Part shown: positions 24,001 to 27,844 of the stretch, piece after piece
Layout: the number at the start of each line of letters is the position of its first letter
Numbering within the stretch: position 1 is the first letter of the stretch
Assembly (NCBI GenBank): GCA_037783545.1
Contig: JBBELK010000482.1
Span: 62,001-126,000 of the forward strand
Reading direction: 5' to 3'
DNA length: 64,000 nt
Origin: Henricia sp. BOLD:AAB3569
Taxonomy: Eukaryota; Echinodermata; Asteroidea; Spinulosida; Echinasteridae
The notes under the pieces: generated by a model
Database searches by the model: none
Seen by the model: only the letters and a program-made list of their open reading frames with translations
What the model was told of the DNA's origin: nothing
Position numbers and translations under genes: made by a program

Positions 24001-25452
24001 AATTATTTCCCACTTTTGGGTCACAATTTGTTATCAATTTCAGATATTTGGCAGGCTTCCAACACACAAACCATATACCCAAAATCTTTTATTGAAGGAA
24101 GCTATATCATCAATTCCTCAAACGTGCAACCACGTACTTAACCCCAATGGTCACATTAGCTAACTTTCGGTTTGTGGTTTAACATGCCACCTGGAACAAC
24201 TGCAAATGTTACTGTTTTTCTCTGAATGACTATTGGTTCATGGTCGGACTCCTGTGGTTCAGGGACCACAGCATTCCTGGCACTAAAATAAAAATTGGCC
24301 GCAGGATAAAAATTATGAGGGGAAGTGATGGAAAATTGGAAATTGTTTGAAGTTTGAAGAAGTCGGAAATGGAAATTGAATTTTATTTTGAAGTGAATGA
24401 CACATTAGCCTAACCACAAAATAGACAGATTTTATTAACAAAACTGTTTAAAAATTCTGTATGGTCAATATGCATTCTTTAGTAAAAATTTAGTGAATAT
24501 TTTACGAGGAAACCTAAGATTTTTTTCAGCCAGTCTCATATTCTCTGTTTAAAGACGCAGGCTCGTCAATGCTCGAGAAAAAAAGTTTTGCCACGAAATT
24601 CACCGCGCTCCATACTTGGGCAGTCAGCTGTTACGATCCCGGACTGTGCAGGCTCATTGGTTATTTGGTTTATGTACGTACATGTATACAAACACACGTA
24701 CGCGCATGCGTGATTCACTGTCGAGCACGCCTGCACCCTCCAGGATCGTAAGAGCTCGGGCAAGATATGGAGCATGGTGAATTTCGTGGCACGAATTAAC
24801 TCGTCGTGCATTCACGAGCCTCCGTCTTTACCTCAAATCTGCTTAACCGAATTCATGCGATATTAAACCACGGAGTTGTAAAAATACATCCACGGATTCT
24901 TAAATAATAAAAAACACAAGTACACAAAATGTGTTTAAAAATTGATTCTAAAGTTTAAAAAAATATGCTTAACCATTTGGGAATTTGGTAAAAATTTTGT
25001 ATTTTTAAAGAGTTCAGAATTACATCTGATCTAGTCACTTGTCGAGTACAAAACAACCTAAAAAAGTTCTTTTAAAACAAAACCACTACATTTTAAAACT
25101 CTGGAAATTGAATTAAACAAAGCTAAAACTTCATAAAATTAACTTTGTTTTTCTGGGAAATAAGCAAGGAATCAAACTCTGGCTTACCAGCTGGCAGTAG
25201 TTCAGCAGCATACGTCAAAAGCCGCCCTCTCCGGAAACTCCTACCCGTAAAACCGTGCGCACTCCCCGGTGTGACCACGCCGATGGCCCCGGTACCATCC
25301 ACCGCCTCCAGCTGCAACATTCCGCTGCCGTGCAAACTGCCATCGTAAATTCTTGGTAACAAAACACCCAACGCAGCATCAAAAATACCGTCCAAAATAT
25401 CCCCAGAAGACAGCAGACAAAGCACGAACAGTGTCACAGCTTCTGTCCTCAT
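1..25452 (-). CDS. Fibrillar-type collagen alpha chain with TSPN domain, 5' part (28 exons, gene runs off left edge)
   Basis: This gene encodes a secreted extracellular-matrix collagen, translated here as 3100 nt (about 1033 residues). Order: hydrophobic signal peptide (residues 1-20), about 65 unrecognised residues, TSPN/laminin-G-like domain (about 89-280), Thr/Pro-rich linker (281-380), a short non-helical segment (381-425), then Gly-X-Y helix to the window edge. Helix exons are 45, 51, 54, 57, 99, 105, 108, 144, 153 or 162 nt, begin with a Gly codon except the first two, and are all in phase 0. That is the gene pattern of fibrillar collagens. Unlike classical ones, the helix has seven Gly substitutions and three length errors. 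TSPN plus an imperfect helix recalls clade C chains (COL24A1/COL27A1), which have one or two such flaws; ten is far more. The C-propeptide that would settle the clade is outside the window. The start ATG at 25452 was chosen because a signal peptide follows directly. Confidence 0.9.
440..547 (-). CDS. Collagen exon 27: triple helix (108 nt)
   Basis: Twelve perfect triplets, GEV GRP GPS ... GRG GNR, with an unusually Gly-rich part (GNG GGF). Borders tctcag|GGT and AGG|GTAAGA. Confidence 0.87.
684..737 (-). CDS. Collagen exon 26: triple helix with Gly-to-Ala (54 nt)
   Basis: [18 protein letters not shown]; the second triplet has Ala (GCC) for Gly. Borders ttttag|GGC and CGG|GTGAGT. Confidence 0.86.
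835..888 (-). CDS. Collagen exon 25: triple helix (54 nt)
   Basis: [18 protein letters not shown], all perfect; borders atacag|GGG and CAG|GTAAGA. Confidence 0.87.
956..1256 (+). repeat. Tandem array of four tRNA-like units
   Basis: Four units of about 78 bases each carry tRNA A-box-like text (TAGCTCAGCTGG) and gtagagcatctgcc. Only the last has a B box (GGTTCGAATTC). The units are joined by a constant spacer (aaaacccgagggagt), so the array is derived from a tRNA-like SINE head and is not a set of working tRNA genes. Confidence 0.75.
1533..1676 (-). CDS. Collagen exon 24: triple helix with Gly-to-Ala (144 nt)
   Basis: Sixteen triplets, GEP GLQ GIK ... GPP GPQ; the eighth is AAD (GCG for GGG). 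Borders tctag|GGT and CAG|GTAAAG. Confidence 0.87.
1923..1976 (-). CDS. Collagen exon 23: triple helix with Gly-to-Arg (54 nt)
   Basis: [18 protein letters not shown]; the last triplet has Arg (AGA) for Gly. Borders ttttcag|GGA and GTC|GTGAGT. Confidence 0.86.
2229..2282 (-). CDS. Collagen exon 22: triple helix (54 nt)
   Basis: [18 protein letters not shown]; borders atgtag|GGG and GAG|GTAAAA. Confidence 0.86.
2538..2675. mobile_element. Foldback MITE with GCGCGC arms
   Basis: Arms of about 60 bases (aggctcgt...gcgcgcgccaaattcgt / caaatttggcgcgggcgc...acgagcct) flank a short loop. The same element recurs at 26405-26542 and, longer and more diverged, at 24552-24832. Confidence 0.8.
2739..2891 (-). 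CDS. Collagen exon 21: triple helix with Gly-to-Ser (153 nt)
   Basis: Seventeen triplets, GPQ GAP ... GSK GQQ. The thirteenth is SLD (AGC for GGC). Borders tttgcag|GGT and CAG|GTAAGG. Confidence 0.87.
3277..3440 (+). mobile_element. tRNA-derived SINE, truncated copy
   Basis: B box (GGTTCGAATCC) and body (tccgtgggttttcc, cacctctaaaactg) match the SINE at 60896; the tail is missing. Confidence 0.65.
3488..3538 (-). CDS. Collagen exon 20: triple helix, one residue short (51 nt)
   Basis: [17 protein letters not shown]. The last triplet lacks its Gly, leaving G-T-T-V-K before the Gly of exon 21. Borders ttttcag|GGA and AAG|GTGAGT. Confidence 0.85.
4072..4170 (-). CDS. Collagen exon 19: triple helix (99 nt)
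   Basis: Eleven perfect triplets, [12 protein letters not shown] ... GDI GEE; borders atgcag|GGT and GAG|GTTTGT. Confidence 0.88.
4494..4547 (-). CDS. Collagen exon 18: triple helix with Gly-to-Arg (54 nt)
   Basis: [18 protein letters not shown]; the third triplet has Arg (AGG) for Gly. Borders gtcag|GGG and AAG|GTGAGG. Confidence 0.87.
4914..5021 (-). CDS. Collagen exon 17: triple helix with Gly-to-Ala (108 nt)
   Basis: Twelve triplets; the seventh is AEQ (GCA for GGA). The rest are perfect. Borders ccccag|GGT and CGG|GTTAGC. Confidence 0.88.
5398..5648. repeat. Minisatellite, unit about 12 bases
   Basis: About eight copies of cacagtttcgtg are followed by 11-12-base variants (cacagtttctg, cacagtttatg). 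Lies in a collagen intron between exons 16 and 17. Confidence 0.85.
5933..6031 (-). CDS. Collagen exon 16: triple helix (99 nt)
   Basis: Eleven perfect triplets, GRN GTR GYR ... GHK GFP; borders attag|GGT and CCT|GTAAGT. Confidence 0.88.
6046..6335 (-). mobile_element. SINE of the 'ccttgcccaagg' family
   Basis: (ata)n run, cctgggtggagagaggcaac, aaagtgccttgcccaaggac, then a reversed tRNA head (aatcgaacctaagacc). Related fragments lie at about 1320-1480, 17930-18070, 19700-19860, 29880-30240 (split), 38830-38900 and, on the other strand, 57050-57175. Confidence 0.65.
6633..6731 (-). CDS. Collagen exon 15: triple helix (99 nt)
   Basis: Eleven perfect triplets, GRN GSV GLP ... GEI GAP; borders ctttcag|GGT and CCG|GTAGGA. 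Confidence 0.88.
6890..7480. repeat. Degenerate 'gacttgacttgag' repeat
   Basis: Many copies of cttgactt and gagtcaagtc in both orientations; a shorter tract with the same motif lies at 3780-3830. Confidence 0.6.
7511..7567 (-). CDS. Collagen exon 14: helix interruption with Asn-Ser-Thr
   Basis: This exon is 57 nt instead of 54: GLL GLL GVP then [10 protein letters not shown]. Six residues separate two Gly residues where five are expected, and the gap holds an N-glycosylation sequon (NST). Borders tttttcag|GGA and CCT|GTGAGT. Confidence 0.85.
8189..8287 (-). CDS. Collagen exon 13: triple helix (99 nt)
   Basis: Eleven perfect triplets rich in Asp/Glu ([15 protein letters not shown]). Borders gttgcag|GGC and CCG|GTTTGT. 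Confidence 0.88.
8550..8572. repeat. Poly-C tract
   Basis: An uninterrupted run of more than 20 C; run lengths of this kind are prone to sequencing error. A similar G run is at about 4624-4639. Confidence 0.8.
9063..9107 (-). CDS. Collagen exon 12: triple helix (45 nt)
   Basis: [15 protein letters not shown], five perfect triplets; borders tccag|GGT and TTT|GTAAGT. Confidence 0.87.
9483..10262. mobile_element. Composite 'gcaactggaagcaact' element with nested foldback
   Basis: Ends taaagcctagcatacatcaa and caatgtaccctaggctta are inverted, and the interior repeats gcaact and cgatgtgcgcgc motifs. A second foldback (ggggccaatttcataaagca / tgctttatgaaattggcccc, 9979-10219) is nested in it. A shorter relative is at 17028-17306. 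Confidence 0.7.
10346..10444 (-). CDS. Collagen exon 11: triple helix with Gly-to-Ala
   Basis: Eleven triplets (99 nt), [15 protein letters not shown] ... GDP. The fourth triplet has Ala (GCC) in place of Gly. Borders ctcaag|GGC and CCG|GTAAAG. Confidence 0.88.
10606..11045. mobile_element. Long inverted-repeat element
   Basis: The whole 440 bases folds back: tctctcttgttact...ggaaagccctgttattcctc pairs with gaggaataacagggctttcc...aacaagagagaa. A shortened relative lies at 46368-46708. Confidence 0.8.
11392..11445 (-). CDS. Collagen exon 10: triple helix (54 nt)
   Basis: [18 protein letters not shown], six perfect triplets; borders cgcag|GGC and AAG|GTACAT. Confidence 0.88.
11748..11785. repeat. 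Microsatellite (gattt)n
   Basis: About six to seven copies of the 5-mer gattt in a collagen intron. Confidence 0.8.
11852..12013 (-). CDS. Collagen exon 9: triple helix (162 nt)
   Basis: Fifty-four codons, MIP GYR GFR ... GPR GRR. The first triplet has Met where Gly is expected; the other 17 triplets are perfect. Borders cttctcag|ATG and CGG|GTGAGT. A 162-nt size is a recognised fibrillar-collagen exon class. Confidence 0.88.
12141..12385 (-). mobile_element. tRNA-derived SINE, same family
   Basis: Reverse complement copy: (ttg)n tail at 12143-12168, body with cgaagaaggagttgcagttt, B box in reverse (ggattcgaacccggga). Confidence 0.75.
13058..13162 (-). CDS. Collagen exon 8: start of triple helix
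   Basis: It reads TFY then GEI GRP GDV ... GIK GL (35 codons). Phase 0 (ttttcag|ACT, CTG|GTAAAC). It ends on an incomplete triplet, GL, and the next exon starts with Met, so the Gly-X-Y register breaks at this junction. Confidence 0.85.
13292..13862. mobile_element. TIR element 'taagctccgcccatt'
   Basis: Ends aagtaagctccgcccattt and aaaatgggcggagcttact are inverted; interior is CpG rich. In the collagen intron between exons 7 and 8. Confidence 0.7.
14163..14288 (-). CDS. Collagen exon 7: non-helical segment before the main helix
   Basis: The 42 codons begin with a short GLPGFPPG stretch. The rest ([20 protein letters not shown]) is amphipathic and resembles the segment just upstream of the main helix of type V/XI chains. 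Borders cctgcag|ACA and CCT|GTGAGT, phase 0. A relic copy of its 5' half lies at 14397-14483. Confidence 0.75.
14397..14483 (-). pseudogene. Relic duplicate of collagen exon 7 5' half
   Basis: This stretch matches 14237-14320, offset by 160 bases, and includes the acceptor and about 20 codons ([17 protein letters not shown]...). The copy then reaches a stop codon. Its only possible donor (CCACCAG|GTTTTG) gives phase 1, which breaks the frame of the following exon. It looks like a dead tandem duplication. Confidence 0.7.
14595..14894 (-). CDS. Collagen exon 6: Thr/Pro-rich variable linker
   Basis: One hundred codons rich in Thr, Pro, Ser and Glu (for example [21 protein letters not shown]) form the variable region that links the TSPN domain to the helix. 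It is probably O-glycosylated. Phase 0 at both ends. Confidence 0.82.
15033..15119 (-). CDS. Collagen exon 5: end of TSPN domain
   Basis: It reads [18 protein letters not shown]..., the closing G-x-I-Q-x-L/M strand and paired Cys region of TSPN domains. It has 29 codons, phase 0 at both ends (ttatag|GGC and GAG|GTAAGT). Confidence 0.85.
15828..15966. mobile_element. MITE with 'gcggccatgaca' TIRs, second copy
   Basis: Ends caccggcggccatgacaggg and ccctgtcatggccgccgtgc; body ttaaatgatgtaataataga. Confidence 0.75.
16051..16246 (-). CDS. Collagen exon 4: TSPN domain, D-K-W-H strand
   Basis: The segment [14 protein letters not shown] is the conserved D-x-K-W-H-x-I/L motif of TSPN domains; ITGYMDCNE follows. 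I used acceptor gtacag|G. A second in-frame acceptor three codons downstream (tttttcag|T) would also keep frame. The donor ACA|GTACGT is the one that keeps phase 0. Confidence 0.82.
17028..17306. mobile_element. 'gcaactggaagcaact' element, shorter relative
   Basis: Begins aagcctagcgtacatcgaca and contains ttgctgtcgatgtgtgcg and its complement gcgcacacatcgacag. Confidence 0.7.
17356..17502 (-). CDS. Collagen exon 3: TSPN domain, core strands
   Basis: It reads [20 protein letters not shown] and then a ...[10 protein letters not shown] stretch, matching the beta-strand core of TSPN domains (F-x-I-x-x-x-R ... L-L-x-V-x-D ... I-x-L-G). The acceptor is tttcag|C; the donor is TACAG|GTTGGT, phase 2. 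Confidence 0.85.
18076..18220 (-). CDS. Collagen exon 2: start of TSPN domain
   Basis: It reads [16 protein letters not shown]..., the usual opening of a thrombospondin-N-terminal-like domain (D-L-L-x-x-L). It contains one Cys (DAGCLVYW). Borders are ttcaacag|AT and TCAAG|GTATAC; phase 1 in, phase 2 out. Confidence 0.85.
18465..18879. mobile_element. TIR element 'tttccacggtaaaggggg', copy 1
   Basis: Inverted arms run from gtctttccacggtaaagg through ggcattttggcaacacagac, meeting near a core with ggccgtcccggttac. Other copies: 27903-28128 (one arm) and 57305-57739. Confidence 0.75.
19993..20372. mobile_element. TIR element 'gccgcgtttacactac'
   Basis: Ends ttgccgcgtttacacta and gtgtaaacgggcc are inverted; the interior repeats ttcaactc and gaatcaga-like motifs. 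Confidence 0.55.
22994..23090 (-). repeat. Single tRNA-like SINE head
   Basis: Reverse B box (ggatttgaacctgggacc) and A box (ctaccagctaagctatg), followed by the family's actccctcagg flank. Confidence 0.6.
23590..23996. mobile_element. TIR element with GCGCGC core, copy 1
   Basis: TIRs ggtatttttttcgtatacat and atgtatatgaaaaaaa enclose a core with cattcacgcgcgcgcgcagc and gtgcattactttatgcagta. Copies at 48110-48515 and 58213-58639. Confidence 0.8.
24552..24832. mobile_element. Foldback MITE, longer relative of the GCGCGC family
   Basis: Ends aagacgcaggctcgtcaatg and cacgagcctccgtctt are inverted; inner arms gccacgaaattcacc and gtgaatttcgtggc also pair. Confidence 0.7.
25188..25452 (-). CDS. 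Collagen exon 1: signal peptide and unrecognised N-terminal segment
   Basis: It begins [17 protein letters not shown], a typical secretory signal. About 65 residues rich in Gly, Leu and Arg follow that I do not recognise. It ends at CTG|GTAAGC in phase 1, matching exon 2. The 7-kb intron after it is the longest of the gene, so assignment rests on phase and on the need for a signal peptide. Confidence 0.72.
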
Positions 25453-25650
25453 TGTAATTTTGTGGCAAGACCGAATTTCACATCGCAGGAAGTGGTTTTT
25501 CCTCGTGTGAATTTTGAAGATGTTTGCAGTTTGTCCGTAGCTTGTGAACTGAACTTTCGAGTAAACAGGGTCGGTTTGCAGGTGGTACTGCGCGCGCGCC
25601 GTGCATAGCAACAGAGAAAGTTCAAGAAGTTCCACCTGTTGCCGTATCCA

Positions 25651-25685
25651 CCAATCAGAACCATTTATTTGGCCGATATATATTA
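25651..25685 (-). promoter_or_regulatory. Possible collagen promoter elements
   Basis: A TATA-like stretch (minus strand CTAATATATATCGG, 25672-25685) and a reverse CCAAT (25651-25659) lie about 200-230 bases upstream of the start codon. The order (CCAAT downstream of TATA) is not canonical, so this is weak. Confidence 0.22.
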
Positions 25686-26035
25686 GCTACAATTCACCGA
25701 AAAAAAATTGATATTTTCTTTCTGAATGCTTGAACTGATGTTAATGTTTTGTAATCTGTATTCTTACACAAGGTATCAATACTACTTATTAAAGATCTTT
25801 ATTACTAGTTGTATCAGTGATCCTTAGTACTAGACACATAACAAGTAAAAAGTTCCTGAAATTGTCTTGTCACAATTTTTGAAACAAATCATTTGGATTT
25901 ATTTTCAATATATTTGCAAGCACACACACAATAATTATTCTGTACACAAGTACTGGAATGTTGTGGATAAATATTAAACAAGCCACACATGTCGTTTGGG
26001 CTAAAATAAAAGAAAACCCGAAATACACATGCATT

Positions 26036-26309
26036 AATGCACCTATCAATTGTTTCCCCCACCCCTCCTCCCCCACCCCCCGTGCTACCCCACCCCCTAG
26101 GTGGGGGTTTGGTCATATTTGTCATGCCCCAGGGTGGGACATTTGGCCCATTTTCTGCGCATTTTTGTGCATTTTGCGCATGTTTTGCATCCGAGGGTGG
26201 GGATTTTTGTCACCTAAATGTTGCCCCAGGGGTGGGGATTTTGTCACGCAAAAAGTGACAATCCCCAGGGGAGGGGAGGGGGGGGGGGAAACAATTGATA
26301 GGTGCATAA
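26036..26309. mobile_element. MITE 'tgcacctatcaattgt', copy 1
   Basis: Ends atgcacctatcaattgtttc and acaattgataggtgcat are inverted; body is C/G-run rich. Copies at 40880-41106 and 41637-41866. Confidence 0.8.
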
Positions 26310-26404
26310 CACGAAAGGTATAATACAAATGTACAATCAAAATTCTTTTGTTGTAACAGGAATCTTGTTGTGTATGATGTGCTCTTATTATGGTCAACTG
26401 GATT

Positions 26405-26542
26405 AAAGGCATAGTATATAGTCAGCAATGCGCGCGCGCTAAATTCGTGCCACGAAATACGCAGCTCCATAGCAAAGGTATTGAGCTGCGTATTTCGTAG
26501 CACGAATTTGGCGCACGCGCATTGCTGATTTGCCTGTGCCTT
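26405..26542. mobile_element. Foldback MITE, second copy of the GCGCGC family
   Basis: Arms aatgcgcgcgcgctaaattc and gaatttggcgcacgcgcatt around cagctccatagcaaaggtat. Confidence 0.8.
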
Positions 26543-26996
26543 TAACTTTCACCAATTCCATTTCAGTAAAACAGCAGATACCAAAAGATTATGAAAAATA
26601 CAAAAGTACCACAAGAAAAGCACATTATCCTAAGGCAAGAAAAATCAGCACCTCTCAAAAATACCTTTAATCACTAAACTTTTTTGTGGAAAAAGTTAAA
26701 CCAACTGACTTTTATTCTTAGGTTTTGTTTACAGAATTTTACACCGTTGTAAATTTATTTCTATTGGTCTAGCATGATTTATTTTTAACATGTGATCATT
26801 TTGTGATTATAACAAATATGTGAACATTTGGAACTCATGCAAAAATAACGTCAAATTGAAATTTATTTGTTCTTAATTATCCCAAAATATTTCACCAAAA
26901 ATGGGTATTATACATTTATAGAAATTATTTTAAAAATGTCTAATTTTAATCAACGTTGTTGGGCTACATGATTTGTATTGAAAAAAATACTTTTGG

Positions 26997-27251
26997 GTCA
27001 TTCCATAAATTTGGGGTCCAAAGTGTGACATTTTTCTGTCCCCGTTACACCTGACATTGTGCCATTTGCCATACAAGTATCATTAAAAATGCCTTCAAAC
27101 CATATTTTTGTGAATTGTACGTTATGTAATCACTCTTTGAGATAGAAGGCATTTACGTATGTGTCCTAAATTTTCAAACTACAACATTTTACAAGATGTC
27201 AGATGTAACGGGGGACAGAAAACCTGGACCCCAAATTTATAGAATGACGCT
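26997..27251. mobile_element. MITE 'ttccataaatttggggtcc', copy 1
   Basis: Ends gtcattccataaatttgggg and ccccaaatttatagaatgac are inverted. A sister copy is at 59837-60092. It probably lies in the laminin 3' UTR or just beyond. Confidence 0.8.
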
Positions 27252-27367
27252 TTTATCAATTAATGTCCCTGTATTTTAAAGTTTTAAATAGCACAGTTCT
27301 TTAAACCGCTAATGAAATAAGGTAGTGGAATTTTGGAATTTTGTGATGAAAAACTGGTCTGAAAAAA

Positions 27368-27844
27368 CTACGGAACTCTGAAACTTTCCAATGCGGTAAT
27401 CTGTGCCTGCAGATTACCAACTTGCTGTTTTGTCGCATCTAACCACGTTTGTTGCTCCTGCACATTTTGCGTCAAAAACGTAATCAGCTGTTCAAAATCC
27501 CCTTGTGTAAATGCTGCCCTCGCTTGACGGATCCTTTCCCTCAACCCTGATAGATTGGCCAAGTCGACTTGCCGAATGTTTGAAGCCTCCATTAAGAGAG
27601 ACTGGATTTTCTCTTCTGCCGCTAGCGCTTGGTCGGTTGCGGTTTGCGAGTCTGCGTTTGCTTGCGTTACGGTGTTTTCTAGGGTTTGAAGACCCGGGCT
27701 GTATGCATCACATTGTGTCTTCGCTGGTTGGAGCTGGGTCACGTTGATGGTGCGGACGGAGTCCACGGTTTTGTTATCTTCTCGCAGGTTTGTTGTAGAT
27801 TCACTCGCTAACTGGATAGCTTTTTCATTCACTGAATCTACGCT
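27368..27844 (-). CDS. Laminin exon 24: end of coiled coil and stop
   Basis: Here [20 protein letters not shown] and the following heptads align with the end of gamma chains (VDLNKLNEIEG...). It ends ALESFRVP and a TAG stop (27368-27370), where LAMC1 has LEDIRKTLPSGC. The Cys that links beta and gamma chains at the C-terminus is therefore missing. Confidence 0.88.
   Translation of the reverse strand, partial: SVDSVNEKAIQLASESTTNLREDNKTVDSVRTINVTQLQPAKTQCDAYSPGLQTLENTVTQANADSQTATDQALAAEEKIQSLLMEASNIRQVDLANLSGLRERIRQARAAFTQGDFEQLITFLTQNVQEQQTWLDATKQQVGNLQAQITALESFRVP

Larger units (their letters stand above)
18221..25187 (-). other. Collagen intron 1 (7 kb)
   Basis: The longest intron. It holds TIR elements (18465-18879, 19993-20372, 23590-23996, 24552-24832), SINE fragments (about 19700-19860, 22990-23090) and a partial 'gcggcca' element (20995-21120). 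I found no convincing exon in it. Confidence 0.6.
25453..27367. other. Spacer between laminin 3' end and collagen start
   Basis: This 1.9-kb spacer holds the collagen promoter and the laminin 3' UTR. It also carries three repeats: MITEs at 26036-26309, 26405-26542 and 26997-27251. AATAAA on the minus strand occurs at 26711-26716 and 26754-26759 as possible laminin polyadenylation signals. I see no other gene. Confidence 0.6.

Noticed and set aside
25958..26323. 121-codon plus-strand open frame with Pro-rich text
   Set aside because: It is the translation of a C/G-run-rich MITE that recurs at 40880 and 41637.
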